Part shown: positions 15,857 to 23,341 of the stretch, piece by piece
How the letters are laid out: every line of letters begins with the position of its first letter
Position numbering within the stretch: the first letter of the stretch is position 1
Assembly (NCBI GenBank): GCA_004556705.1
Contig: SFGA01000004.1
Span: forward strand, 1-64,000
Direction of reading: 5' to 3'
Length of the DNA: 64,000 nucleotides
DNA from: Ruminococcus sp.
GTDB taxonomy: Bacteria; Bacillota; Clostridia; Oscillospirales; Acutalibacteraceae
Translations under genes and position numbers: made by a program
The notes under the pieces: model-generated
Told to the model about the DNA's origin: nothing
The model's database searches: none
Seen by the model: the letters and a program-made list of their open reading frames with translations, nothing else

Positions 15857-17580
15857 TTTTCGCCTCCTTCGTTAACCTTTGTTTCACCGTAAGTGATAAC
15901 CGATTCCGCCGAAGATTTCTTTACCTCCGAAAGCGGAACGCCGAGGAATTCGGCAATTATCTTTGTAACAAGCGGTGAGCAGAAGCCTCCCTGACAACGT
16001 CCCATTCCGGGTCTGACACGCTTTTTAATTCCGTCAACCGTCGGAACGCATATCGGAGATTTCAATGCGTCGAGAATCTCGCCCTTACTGATTTGCTCGC
16101 AACGGCAAATGATTTCGCCGTAGTCGGGATTCTCCGCTATCATTTTTTCTCTTGTTTCGTCGTCCATTTCACGCAAAACGGGAACACCCTTGCGGATAGG
16201 ATTATAATTGTTATTCTTTTCAACAGTCTTTGACTTGCCGAGCATATCAACCGCAAGCTCTGCCATATCAACAGCAACTGCGGGAGCTGTCGTAAGTCCG
16301 GGGGACTGAATACCTGCAACGTGGATCAAGTTCCTTGTGTTTCTGCCTGCTTCAAGGATAAAATCCTCCTCAAATGTAGGAGCACGAACGCCCGTGAAAT
16401 ATGTAATAATATCACGCTGTGAAAGCTCGGGCATTGTCTGCGTCTGCTTGTCAAATACAGTTTTAATGCTCTCTGCACGGGTTTCGGTATTTTCCTTTTC
16501 AACTGTTTCAACGGCGTCAGGACCTACAAGAAGGTTGTCGTGCACGGTATGCAAGATACCACCGCCCTTTGAGTGAGTTTTTCCGTGAACGCTTATATCC
16601 TTTATGGAAGCGACCGAATGCATATATGCGCCTGCTTTTTGGTCAAGGATTGAGTTTGTGCCACGGCGAGGATGAATTGAGAAAAATCTGTCATCCGCCA
16701 TAGCGGCAATATCCTCGGCGAAAACGCCTGCCGCATTGATAACGATTTTCGGATGGATAACACCTCTGTTGGTGGTAACGTTTATGATTTGATGAGCCGA
16801 TACGTCCATTGAAAGAACAGCTGTATTGAGGCTTACCTGAGCACCGTTCTGCACTGCGTTTTCGGCATAGGCTATTGTAAGTCCGTACGGGCAAACGCAG
16901 CCTGCGCTCGGATTATACATTGCAAATTTTGTGTCATGAGTAAGCTTCGGCTCACGGCGCATAAGCTCCTCGCCCGAAATCAGCCTTGTGTCCTCAATGC
17001 CGTCGTGATATTTTCTCCAGAAAACATAAAGTGCGACAAGCGGCTTGAAAGCCGAATTGCGGAAAAGAACATATTGACCGACCTGCTTAAACGGAACGTC
17101 AAGCTCACGGCAAATATCTGCGTACATACGGTTTGCACGGCGGATATATTTATGCTTCAACGAGCCTTTTCCGAGGTCAATACCCGGATGCACCTCGCCG
17201 TCGTTTCTGCCCGAAGCGTGAAGTGCAAGGTCTGCTTCCTTGTCAACAAGCAAAACGTCAAGCTTCCACTTTGTGAGTTCTCTTGCAATCGAAGCGCCTG
17301 AAATACCGCCGCCGATAACAAGAACATCGGGACTTCTGCCCTCCAAAGAGTCGTCCTTAACTGACGGAATACGTGTCGGAGCAGGCTGTTCTCCCGTATA
17401 AACAATATCATTTACGACGTGAGTTGTGCTGTACTTCTTTGCCGCCGCCTGACAAGCAGAGATAATCTCGCCCCAATCGGAGCTCTTGCCACGCACAAAT
17501 ACAGAGCCGTTCTCCAACGTTGCGTTAAATCTTCCGCCGAATTCTTTTTTCAGTCTTTTGTTAATTGATGATATACTCAT
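15853..17580 (-). CDS. GlpA-like FAD-dependent oxidoreductase with C-terminal BFD [2Fe-2S] domain
   Basis: A 575-residue flavoprotein, first gene of the operon. An N-terminal segment of about 95 residues resembles an HPr-like/BON-type extension. The DAO fold begins PDVLVIGGGISGASIARELTKWKLDVLLVDKE (about 84-115). The C-terminus has EIICRCEQISKGEI and RCQGGFCSPLV, four cysteines typical of the BFD-type [2Fe-2S] domain of anaerobic glycerol-3-phosphate dehydrogenase GlpA. Known GlpA oxidises glycerol-3-phosphate to DHAP; here the true substrate may be another polyol phosphate made by the FGGY kinase. A strong promoter and operator lie directly upstream. Confidence 0.87.
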   Translation of the reverse strand: MSISSINKRLKKEFGGRFNATLENGSVFVRGKSSDWGEIISACQAAAKKYSTTHVVNDIVYTGEQPAPTRIPSVKDDSLEGRSPDVLVIGGGISGASIARELTKWKLDVLLVDKEADLALHASGRNDGEVHPGIDLGKGSLKHKYIRRANRMYADICRELDVPFKQVGQYVLFRNSAFKPLVALYVFWRKYHDGIEDTRLISGEELMRREPKLTHDTKFAMYNPSAGCVCPYGLTIAYAENAVQNGAQVSLNTAVLSMDVSAHQIINVTTNRGVIHPKIVINAAGVFAEDIAAMADDRFFSIHPRRGTNSILDQKAGAYMHSVASIKDISVHGKTHSKGGGILHTVHDNLLVGPDAVETVEKENTETRAESIKTVFDKQTQTMPELSQRDIITYFTGVRAPTFEEDFILEAGRNTRNLIHVAGIQSPGLTTAPAVAVDMAELAVDMLGKSKTVEKNNNYNPIRKGVPVLREMDDETREKMIAENPDYGEIICRCEQISKGEILDALKSPICVPTVDGIKKRVRPGMGRCQGGFCSPLVTKIIAEFLGVPLSEVKKSSAESVITYGETKVNEGGEK

Positions 17581-17606
17581 AATTCAAGCCTCTTTTATCA
17601 TCTTTA

Positions 17607-17628
17607 CAGTCGGTCGAACGCCCGACTG
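17607..17628. promoter_or_regulatory. operator-like palindrome 1
   Basis: CAGTCGG and CCGACTG are perfect 7-bp arms spaced by 8 bp, lying in the 5' leader of the flavoprotein operon. It shares the half-site GTCGG with the palindrome at 17643-17660. Confidence 0.6.
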
Positions 17629-17642
17629 CGCTTAAAAAATAT

Positions 17643-17660
17643 GTCGGTTAAATGACCGAC
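17643..17660. promoter_or_regulatory. operator-like palindrome 2 at the operon transcription start
   Basis: GTCGGTTAAATGACCGAC has 6-bp perfect arms (GTCGGT/ACCGAC). It begins about 12 bp downstream of the -10 box of the minus-strand promoter, where a bound TetR-type repressor would block initiation. Confidence 0.7.
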
Positions 17661-17671
17661 TGAATAGGTTA

Positions 17672-17700
17672 AGTATAAGTCTGCAAAAAGTGTTTGTCAA
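17672..17700 (-). promoter_or_regulatory. sigma-A promoter of the flavoprotein/FGGY operon
   Basis: On the minus strand TTGACA (17695-17700) and TATACT (17672-17677) are 17 bp apart. Near-consensus strength with an adjacent operator suggests tight repression and strong induction. Confidence 0.88.
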
Positions 17701-17740
17701 TACTTTTAACTAAAAAAATCGTTTTTGTCCTATTTTTTTG

Positions 17741-17769
17741 TGGACATTGTTCAATATTCGTGTTATACT
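17741..17769 (+). promoter_or_regulatory. promoter of the TetR regulator gene
   Basis: TGGACA (17741-17746) and TATACT (17764-17769) are 17 bp apart, 30 bp before the start codon at 17799. It diverges from the operon promoter 40 bp away. Confidence 0.75.
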
Positions 17770-17798
17770 TTAGGCAATATTTTTAGTGGAGAGATATT

Positions 17799-18374
17799 AT
17801 GGCAGCACAAAGACCCGAAAACATCAATGAAATTATACTCGATACAGCGGAGGAGCTTTTGAAAGAAAACAGCTTTTCCGAAGTCACTCTCGCAAAGATA
17901 GCCGAAAAGGCGAACATCTCTAAAGGTACGCTGTATTATTATTATAAAAGCAAGAATGAAATCCTTTTTGCCGTTACAGACCGCTATCTTTCACGTCAAT
18001 GGGACGAGCTGATACAGTGGACGGAAAACAAGGAAAAAGATACCTCCCCTCACCGTCTTGTCAACTATGTTATTGAAAGGAATATCGCTTACTCGGGCTT
18101 GAGGCTTCATTTGTTCGACGCCGCTTTGCTCGGAGATGAGGAAATCAGGGCAAAGCTTATCCGCCGCTACGATGAATTCCAAAAGCTCATTTCTTCTAAA
18201 ATAGCCGAACGAACCGACAGGGTATCCGCCGACTATTTCACTTGGCTGATTTTGACGGTTTCCGACGGAATTATTATTCAAAACAGCCTTAAAAACGACG
18301 CCTTTGACACACAACAATTCTTAAAGCAAAGCGCCGAATACATCAAAAAATTTGAAAATATGCACAAAGCATAA
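17799..18374 (+). CDS. TetR/AcrR-family transcriptional regulator
   Basis: A 191-residue regulator. The N-terminal helix-turn-helix is visible as FSEVTLAKIAEKANISKGTLYYYYKSKNEILF (about 27-58), a classic TetR pattern; the rest is the ligand-binding helical domain. GTGGAGAG precedes the ATG. It is divergent from the five-gene operon, with two GTCGG-type palindromes between them, so it most likely represses that operon and is released by the operon's substrate or an intermediate. The gene is convergent with the spoIVFB-like gene. Confidence 0.9.
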   Translation: MAAQRPENINEIILDTAEELLKENSFSEVTLAKIAEKANISKGTLYYYYKSKNEILFAVTDRYLSRQWDELIQWTENKEKDTSPHRLVNYVIERNIAYSGLRLHLFDAALLGDEEIRAKLIRRYDEFQKLISSKIAERTDRVSADYFTWLILTVSDGIIIQNSLKNDAFDTQQFLKQSAEYIKKFENMHKA

Positions 18375-18404
18375 CCGCAGCCTCTGTTTTATAAACGGCG
18401 GCTT

Positions 18405-19010
18405 TCATTTTGAATTTTTTATAAAAAGCATTACCGATAAATATATACTTATTGCCAAAAAGGTGAAATTATAACCGCTTTTAATAAGTATGTAAAATCC
18501 GAAAAAGTTCATAGGAACGAGAAAAGCAACAGACACCGCAGTTATGATTTTTTCGCTTTTATCGCTCGGAAGTCTCTCAAGCAGCAGACTTTCAAGCGCC
18601 CTGCCGCCGTCGAGAGAAAACACGGGCATTATGTTAAAAAGACCGATTATCAAATTTATTGCCGCCATTTCAAGAAAAATATCCTTACGATAAAAAGCAT
18701 ATAAGAGCACAAACACAAAAAGAAGAAAAAAGTTCATCATCGGGCCGCTTACAGCCGTGATGAACTCTTTTTTATAGTCTTGCGATATGTCGTTTTTTCT
18801 GATTATCGTCATTCCGAAAATGCCAAAGCGCACGGTATCGGGCTTTTCTCCGCATAAAGCAATCGCAAAAAGATGTCCCGCTTCGTGCAAAATTGAAAAC
18901 AAAATGGCATAGCGTATCTCGTCATTGATATTAAAGCTCATTAAAAAGGTCACGCAAGCCGCAAACAGAAAATCAATTTTAACGCTTACGCCTCTTACGG
19001 AAAAACGCAT
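18405..19010 (-). CDS. spoIVFB: SpoIVFB-like site-2 (M50) intramembrane metalloprotease
   Basis: A 201-residue polytopic membrane protein. The zinc motif is ILHEAGHLFAIAL (HExxH, about 39-51), and the second motif NIMPVFSLDGGRALESLL (about 126-143) carries the third ligand Asp. In Bacillus SpoIVFB cleaves pro-sigma-K in the mother cell during sporulation and is held inactive by SpoIVFA. This copy is shorter than the roughly 290-residue Bacillus protein because it lacks the C-terminal CBS region. It overlaps the LytM gene by one base (TGATG), which matches the spoIVFA-spoIVFB order. An alternative is a generic M50 protease of other function. Confidence 0.8.
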   Translation of the reverse strand: MRFSVRGVSVKIDFLFAACVTFLMSFNINDEIRYAILFSILHEAGHLFAIALCGEKPDTVRFGIFGMTIIRKNDISQDYKKEFITAVSGPMMNFFLLFVFVLLYAFYRKDIFLEMAAINLIIGLFNIMPVFSLDGGRALESLLLERLPSDKSEKIITAVSVAFLVPMNFFGFYILIKSGYNFTFLAISIYLSVMLFIKNSK

Positions 19011-19816
19011 CAGCTCTCAAGCACCCACAATGGATTGTGGCGCACCGAGCCGATACGGATTTCAAAGTGCAAATGCGGACCCGTCGCCTGTCCCGTTGAG
19101 CCGACCCTTGCGATAATCTCCCCTGCTCTGACGTTTGCGCCCTCCTCGGCTATCAGCTCAGAGCAATGACAGTAAACCGTCGTGATATTGCCCTCTGACT
19201 CGAGAAAAATGTAGTTACCTCTTATATCCGAATAGGAAGCCTTTACAATTTTTCCGTCAAAGGCGGCTTTTATCGGCGTTCCCGATTTTGCGGCAAGGTC
19301 AACGCCCGAATGGAAGCCGTATTTATTTGTAACAGGGTTCATTCTGTAACCGAAGCGTGATGTAATTCTTGTATATTCAACAGGCTTTACCATAGGCTTG
19401 CTGAAAAACACAGGCGAAAATGAAGCGGTTGTGCCGTCAACATACATTAAATCCTCGCCGCCTGCGCCCGTCAGCTCCTCCTCAACGGCTGTTTCCTCGG
19501 ACGAACGGTTGTTAGGCTCCGAAACAAAGGCAATTACCGAACGAACACAGTCCGCCAAGTCCTTTGCTGTCAAATCCTTTTGCATTATCGAATTATAAAA
19601 CTCGTTTATAGCGATAAAGGTCTTACTCTCGGTCTTATAAAAGGCAAAAAAGAGAAGCAATACCAATGAAAATACAACCATTTGCGTCATAATAACAGAA
19701 GTCATCAAGTCGCTGACCTTTTTCGGCTGTTCGTCCTGTGCTACGGCTCTCGACCTGCTGCGATCTCTGCGTAAATTACGGTAATCCGCTTCGTATTCCC
19801 TTAATTCATATTCCAT
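19010..19816 (-). CDS. spoIVFA: SpoIVFA-like membrane-anchored LytM/M23 protein
   Basis: A 268-residue bitopic protein: Arg-rich cytoplasmic head, one transmembrane helix (about 42-60), a spacer, then a LytM/M23 domain with HSGVDLAAKSGTPIKAAFDG (about 167-186) and GPHLHFEIR (about 244-252). The H..D and HxH zinc ligands are intact here. Bacillus SpoIVFA has a LytM-type domain and holds SpoIVFB and BofA together; the coupled M50 gene supports that role. If the domain is active it could also cut peptidoglycan. Confidence 0.75.
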   Translation of the reverse strand: MEYELREYEADYRNLRRDRSRSRAVAQDEQPKKVSDLMTSVIMTQMVVFSLVLLLFFAFYKTESKTFIAINEFYNSIMQKDLTAKDLADCVRSVIAFVSEPNNRSSEETAVEEELTGAGGEDLMYVDGTTASFSPVFFSKPMVKPVEYTRITSRFGYRMNPVTNKYGFHSGVDLAAKSGTPIKAAFDGKIVKASYSDIRGNYIFLESEGNITTVYCHCSELIAEEGANVRAGEIIARVGSTGQATGPHLHFEIRIGSVRHNPLWVLES

Positions 19817-19861
19817 ATTATCACCCGATAAAGAATATGCTTTTTTAAAGAAAAATATGAT

Positions 19862-20099
19862 AAAAGCTCATCATTGGCTGAGTGTTGATAAGGAAGTATT
19901 GGTTTCTCGCATAAAAATCCCTTATGCTTTTGCCAAAAAGCCTCGCAAGGCGACAGCCTTGCATCATTTCTTGGCTTCGGCATAAAAGAATTTTTATAAC
20001 TACGAAACTGCAACGCACTTGTTTAACGAATTATTGCGCAAAAAGATGTTGTTTTGAAGCAAAACTGCCTTATTAACACTCAGCCTTAGATGAGCTTTT
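19862..20099. repeat. 238-bp terminal-inverted-repeat element (MITE-like or structured RNA)
   Basis: The ends 19862-19892 and 20069-20099 are 31-bp inverted repeats agreeing at 27 positions (outer AAAAGCTCATC, inner GGCTGAGTGTT). Nested inside are a second pair (TTATGC..CCAA near 19922 and its complement near 19970-19987) and a tight hairpin GCAAGG-CGACAG-CCTTGC at 19945-19962. The whole could fold into one long hairpin. There is no convincing gene in it. It lies between the end of the ABC operon and spoIVFA, both on the minus strand. Confidence 0.75.
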
Positions 20100-20121
20100 C
20101 ATTGTAAAGTATTATATTGTA

Positions 20122-20907
20122 TCATGTCAATAACATTCTGTCGTTATCAAGAGCCTTACCGGCTGAGAGCTTGAACTGTTCAAGCAAATCGGAAACGCCG
20201 AGCTTTGCCCTTTCCTCGCCCTCAACATCAAAAATAACAGTTCCCTTATCCATCATAACCGTTCTGTTTCCGAGGTCAAGAGCCGACTGCATATTATGCG
20301 TAATCATAAGGCAAGTAAGGTGGTTTTCCTCTACGATTTTTGTTGTAAGCTCAAGCACCTTTTCGGCAGTTGAGGGATCGAGTGCCGCCGTATGCTCATC
20401 AAGTAATAACAATTTAGGCGGAGTATATGTAGCCATCATAAGCGTCAACGCCTGCCTCTGACCGCCCGACAAAAGACCTACGGGCTGCTGCATTCTGTCC
20501 TCAAGTCCCATATTCAAAAGAGAAAGTCTTTGACGGAACTCCTCTTTGTCCTTCTTATTGATTTTACTCAACCAACCGCCTTTACCTGCCGCAAGAGCAA
20601 GATTTTCCTCAATGCTCATTCCGGGTGCGCTGCCACGCATAGGGTCTTGGAAAAGACGTCCGATAACCTTTGCCCTTTTGTGCGAGGGGATTAAGGTTAT
20701 ATCCTCGCCGTCAAGAACGATACTGCCCGTATCGGTTATAAAATCGCCTGCGATAGCGTTAAAAAGCGTTGATTTTCCTGCTCCGTTTGCACCGATAATC
20801 GAAATGAAGTCGCCGTCTTTAACGCTCAATGAAAGGTTGTCAAGAGCGAGCTTTGCATTGACGGTATCGGGATTGAAGGTCTTTGTAATGTTTGTTATTT
20901 CAAGCAT
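20122..20907 (-). CDS. ABC transporter ATPase, tryptophan-type system
   Basis: A 261-residue ATPase with Walker A IGANGAGKST (about 37-46), signature LLSGGQRQALTLM (about 145-157), Walker B LLLLDEHTAALDPS and switch His in LMITHNM. It energises import by the adjacent permease and lipoprotein. The gene overlaps the permease stop by one base. The Trp-specific T-box upstream of the operon indicates that the cargo is tryptophan or a precursor, as in streptococcal/clostridial trpXYZ systems; this would be trpZ. Confidence 0.85.
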   Translation of the reverse strand: MLEITNITKTFNPDTVNAKLALDNLSLSVKDGDFISIIGANGAGKSTLFNAIAGDFITDTGSIVLDGEDITLIPSHKRAKVIGRLFQDPMRGSAPGMSIEENLALAAGKGGWLSKINKKDKEEFRQRLSLLNMGLEDRMQQPVGLLSGGQRQALTLMMATYTPPKLLLLDEHTAALDPSTAEKVLELTTKIVEENHLTCLMITHNMQSALDLGNRTVMMDKGTVIFDVEGEERAKLGVSDLLEQFKLSAGKALDNDRMLLT

Positions 20908-21839
20908 TATGCCGCCCTCCTTGCTTTGTTATGGTCTAATCTTCTCTTAAATTCAGGATATTTACTCTTGAGATAAGGTCCTGAAATTGCAATTATAACA
21001 ATTACCGAGGATACCAGCTTGAGCATTGAAGCGGGCATATTGAAGCGAAGCGCAACGGTATAAACAAGGCGGAATACGATAGCGCCGATAACCACGCCTA
21101 TCGCCTTTGCGGTAATCTTACCCTTACGCATAAACACACCGCCTATAAGAAGCGAAGCGAGGGCAACGGTTACCATACCCGTACCTATATCAATGTTTAC
21201 CGACTTTTGAGACTGTGCAAGCAAGCAGCCCGAAAGTCCCGTGAAAGCGTTTGAAACGCAAAGTCCGATAATCGTTGTAAACGCAGGGTTTATTGACGAA
21301 GAACGAACCATATCGGGATTGTTGCCCGTCGCACGAATTGCAAGTCCCAGCTTTGTTTTCAGGAAAAGCGATAAGAACAAAATCACAAGCACTACCGCTA
21401 TCAGCGAGACAATCAGCACCGACTGCTTTTCAAGAAATGTGTCTGCAAGAAGCGTTTTCATTTTTGTAAAAACAGTTTCGGTTTTATTCATATTAAGCAA
21501 CGACGAATTGCCCATAGCCGCTATGTTTATCGAATACAGTGCCGTGTTGACGATAATTCCCGCAAGCAGGCTGTCAACGCCCATTTTCGTCTGCAAAATG
21601 GCTGTTATAAAGCCCGATGCGATACCTGCGAGCATTGCCGCTACGATTGAAAGATACGGATGCCCCGATATTGCGACAACTGCGCCGACGGACGCTCCGA
21701 GTGTGAAGCATCCGTCAGTTGATAAGTCGCAGACATTAAGCATCGAATAGCTTAAAAACAATGCAAGCACCGTAAGGGAGCTGATAAGTCCCAATTCAAA
21801 TGCTGTTTGTAATAATGCTGTGGCTGATACTAAGCTCAT
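20907..21839 (-). CDS. ABC transporter permease, tryptophan-type system
   Basis: A 310-residue inner-membrane permease of the BPD_transp_2 (branched-chain/ribose) superfamily with about eight to nine hydrophobic helices and the conserved GCFTLGASVGA and GVDSLLAGIIVNTALYSIN segments. It is encoded between the lipoprotein (19 bp upstream) and the ATPase. T-box context suggests the trpY role in tryptophan uptake. Confidence 0.83.
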   Translation of the reverse strand: MSLVSATALLQTAFELGLISSLTVLALFLSYSMLNVCDLSTDGCFTLGASVGAVVAISGHPYLSIVAAMLAGIASGFITAILQTKMGVDSLLAGIIVNTALYSINIAAMGNSSLLNMNKTETVFTKMKTLLADTFLEKQSVLIVSLIAVVLVILFLSLFLKTKLGLAIRATGNNPDMVRSSSINPAFTTIIGLCVSNAFTGLSGCLLAQSQKSVNIDIGTGMVTVALASLLIGGVFMRKGKITAKAIGVVIGAIVFRLVYTVALRFNMPASMLKLVSSVIVIIAISGPYLKSKYPEFKRRLDHNKARRAA

Positions 21840-21858
21840 AATTTGTTAAGTCTCCTGT

Positions 21859-22905
21859 TTATTCTGCCGCCGAGGTAAAGCTCTCTGCGGTTGTTATGCT
21901 CTGAATTTTTGTGCAATAGGGCTTGAAGGTTGTTTCGAGTGTATTGTAATCGTAACCAAGCTCCTTGCATATATCGGTGTTGATTGTTGCCGTGCCGTTA
22001 TCAAACACAGTTACGGGAAGAGTTGCCGTGTCAGCACCGTCAACAAGAATATTAGCAATCATCTTTGCTGTTTCAATACCAAGCTTGATATAATCAACGC
22101 CGTAGCCGAGGAATGCGCCGTTAAGTGCAAATGAATCTGCGCCTGTGAAGTGCGGGATTTTAGCCGCTGCAAAGGTTTCATAAATTGAAAGCTCTGATTT
22201 CATAATTGTATTGTCGGTAGGTGTGAATACTGCGTCAACCTTATCGTTTACAAGAGCCTGAGCTGCCTGCTGAACCTCTGCGATGGTTGTTCCTGTGCGT
22301 TCAACGTATTTAATACCCTTTTTGTCAAGGAATTTCTTTGCCTCTTCAATCGGTGTTTTTGAGGAATCCTGACTCATATCGTAAAGGAGACCTACTGTTT
22401 TTGTTTCGGGGTTGTTTGCAAAGATAAGATTCATAATTGCTTCTGTATTGAGGTAATCCGAGGTACCGGTGATGTTTGCGCCGGGGTTATCAAGTGAATT
22501 TACAAGGCCTGCGCCGACGGGATCGGAAACCGCCGAGAAAACAATCGGAATATCTGTTGTTGCTGCCTGCATTGCGATTGCTACGGGTGTTGCGATACCG
22601 ACCATAAGGTCAACGTTTTCAGCCTTGAAGTTTGAAATTATCTGAGCGAGAACGTTTGAATCGGCATTGCAGTTATCATAAAGAATATTGAACTTAACGC
22701 CCTTTTCCTGCTCGATTACCTTTAACTGTGCTTCGATATTTTCATAAATCTGATTGAGTGATGCGTCATCGACATAGTTGCAAATGCCGATTTTATAAGT
22801 CTTTGATGCGTTGTTGTCTGAATTCTTGTCGTTTGTGCAAGCCGCAAAGCCTAAAACAAGTGCGAATACGAGTAATATTGATAATGCTTTTGTAATTTTT
22901 TTCAT
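21859..22905 (-). CDS. ABC transporter substrate-binding lipoprotein, TrpX-like
   Basis: A 348-residue lipoprotein: signal ALSILLVFALVLGFAAC with the lipobox cysteine near residue 23, then the periplasmic-binding fold of the 'ABC_sub_bind' (YtlP/TrpX) family, with YKIGICNYVDDASLNQIYENIE and PIVFSAVSDPVGAGLVNS. I place the start at 22905 because AAGGAG lies 9 bases upstream; an in-frame ATG at 22959 directly abuts the stop of the Trp-rich leader ORF (TAAATG) and would add 18 residues. First gene of a three-gene import operon controlled by the T-box. Confidence 0.87.
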   Translation of the reverse strand: MKKITKALSILLVFALVLGFAACTNDKNSDNNASKTYKIGICNYVDDASLNQIYENIEAQLKVIEQEKGVKFNILYDNCNADSNVLAQIISNFKAENVDLMVGIATPVAIAMQAATTDIPIVFSAVSDPVGAGLVNSLDNPGANITGTSDYLNTEAIMNLIFANNPETKTVGLLYDMSQDSSKTPIEEAKKFLDKKGIKYVERTGTTIAEVQQAAQALVNDKVDAVFTPTDNTIMKSELSIYETFAAAKIPHFTGADSFALNGAFLGYGVDYIKLGIETAKMIANILVDGADTATLPVTVFDNGTATINTDICKELGYDYNTLETTFKPYCTKIQSITTAESFTSAAE

Positions 22906-22959
22906 GATGATTGGCTCCTTAATTTTATAAATTGTTTTGATGATTTTCGGTTTATACAT

Positions 22960-22998
22960 TTACTGCCGCCATCGCCATCGCCTTGTTAAAATTATCAT
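22960..22998 (-). CDS. 12-codon leader peptide with two Trp codons
   Basis: After the T-box terminator, GGAGTG lies 7 bases before an ATG that opens MIILTRRWRWRQ and stop TAA. Two of the last five codons are Trp (TGG), flanked by CGA and CGG arginine codons. It sits 39 bases before the ribosome-binding site of the lipoprotein gene. This parallels the Bacillus subtilis rtpA (anti-TRAP) leader, where a Trp T-box is followed by a short leader peptide with Trp codons that adds a second Trp-sensing step. Translation has not been shown; size and composition make chance possible but the context makes it likely. Confidence 0.6.
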   Translation of the reverse strand: MIILTRRWRWRQ

Positions 22999-23025
22999 AA
23001 AATCACTCCAAACAAAAATAAAAAA

Positions 23026-23290
23026 ATCCTGTCCCAATAATTGGGACAGGATATAAATACCTGCGGTACCACCCAAGTTGACGAAATAACTTCGCCCGCT
23101 CTGCCTCATACTGAAATATATGAGCTGTACTGTAACGGGTACACCCCGTCGGTTACTACTTGCGAAAACGCTTTCGACCGCCCTCATAAGTCCATTCGCC
23201 TTAAATTTCACTGCTGCCATCTCACTGTCGGCAACTCTCTTTGAGCTTCTGTAAAAGGTTACTACTCTTAATCGTAGGTTTTGTGTTGTT
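23026..23290 (-). promoter_or_regulatory. T-box riboswitch, tryptophan specifier (UGG)
   Basis: Read on the minus strand: AAGAGTAGTAAC (Stem I base), AGAGAGTTGCC (distal Stem I), CGAA-TGG-ACTTATGAGG with the specifier codon TGG at 23194-23192, then the T-box GGGTGGTACCGCAGG (near 23075-23061), and a terminator with arms ATCCTGTCCCAA/TTGGGACAGGAT followed by a T tract (23026-23052). Uncharged tRNA-Trp would stabilise the antiterminator and switch on the ABC transporter operon. Confidence 0.93.
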
Positions 23291-23296
23291 TTCTAT

Positions 23297-23325
23297 AAGA
23301 TAGCACAAGTATAAACACTTGTCAA
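23297..23325 (-). promoter_or_regulatory. sigma-A promoter of the Trp T-box operon
   Basis: On the minus strand TTGACA (23320-23325) and TATCTT (23297-23302) are 17 bp apart, just before the T-box Stem I. Confidence 0.85.
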
Positions 23326-23341
23326 CACTTTTTTCAAAAAA

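Noticed and set aside
19801..20013. Minus-strand 70-codon frame in the inverted-repeat element
   Set aside because: It lies almost wholly within nested palindromes, has no ribosome-binding site and no protein-like character.
22960..22998. RW-rich 12-mer as an antimicrobial peptide gene
   Set aside because: The RWRWR composition resembles synthetic antimicrobial peptides, but the position between a Trp T-box and a transporter gene fits a Trp-sensing leader far better; no secretion or immunity gene is present.
22960..23220. A long minus-strand reading frame of 86 codons across the Trp T-box
   Set aside because: Most of it is the T-box RNA itself (Stem I, T-box, terminator). Only its last 12 codons, which have their own ribosome-binding site, are proposed as a leader ORF.
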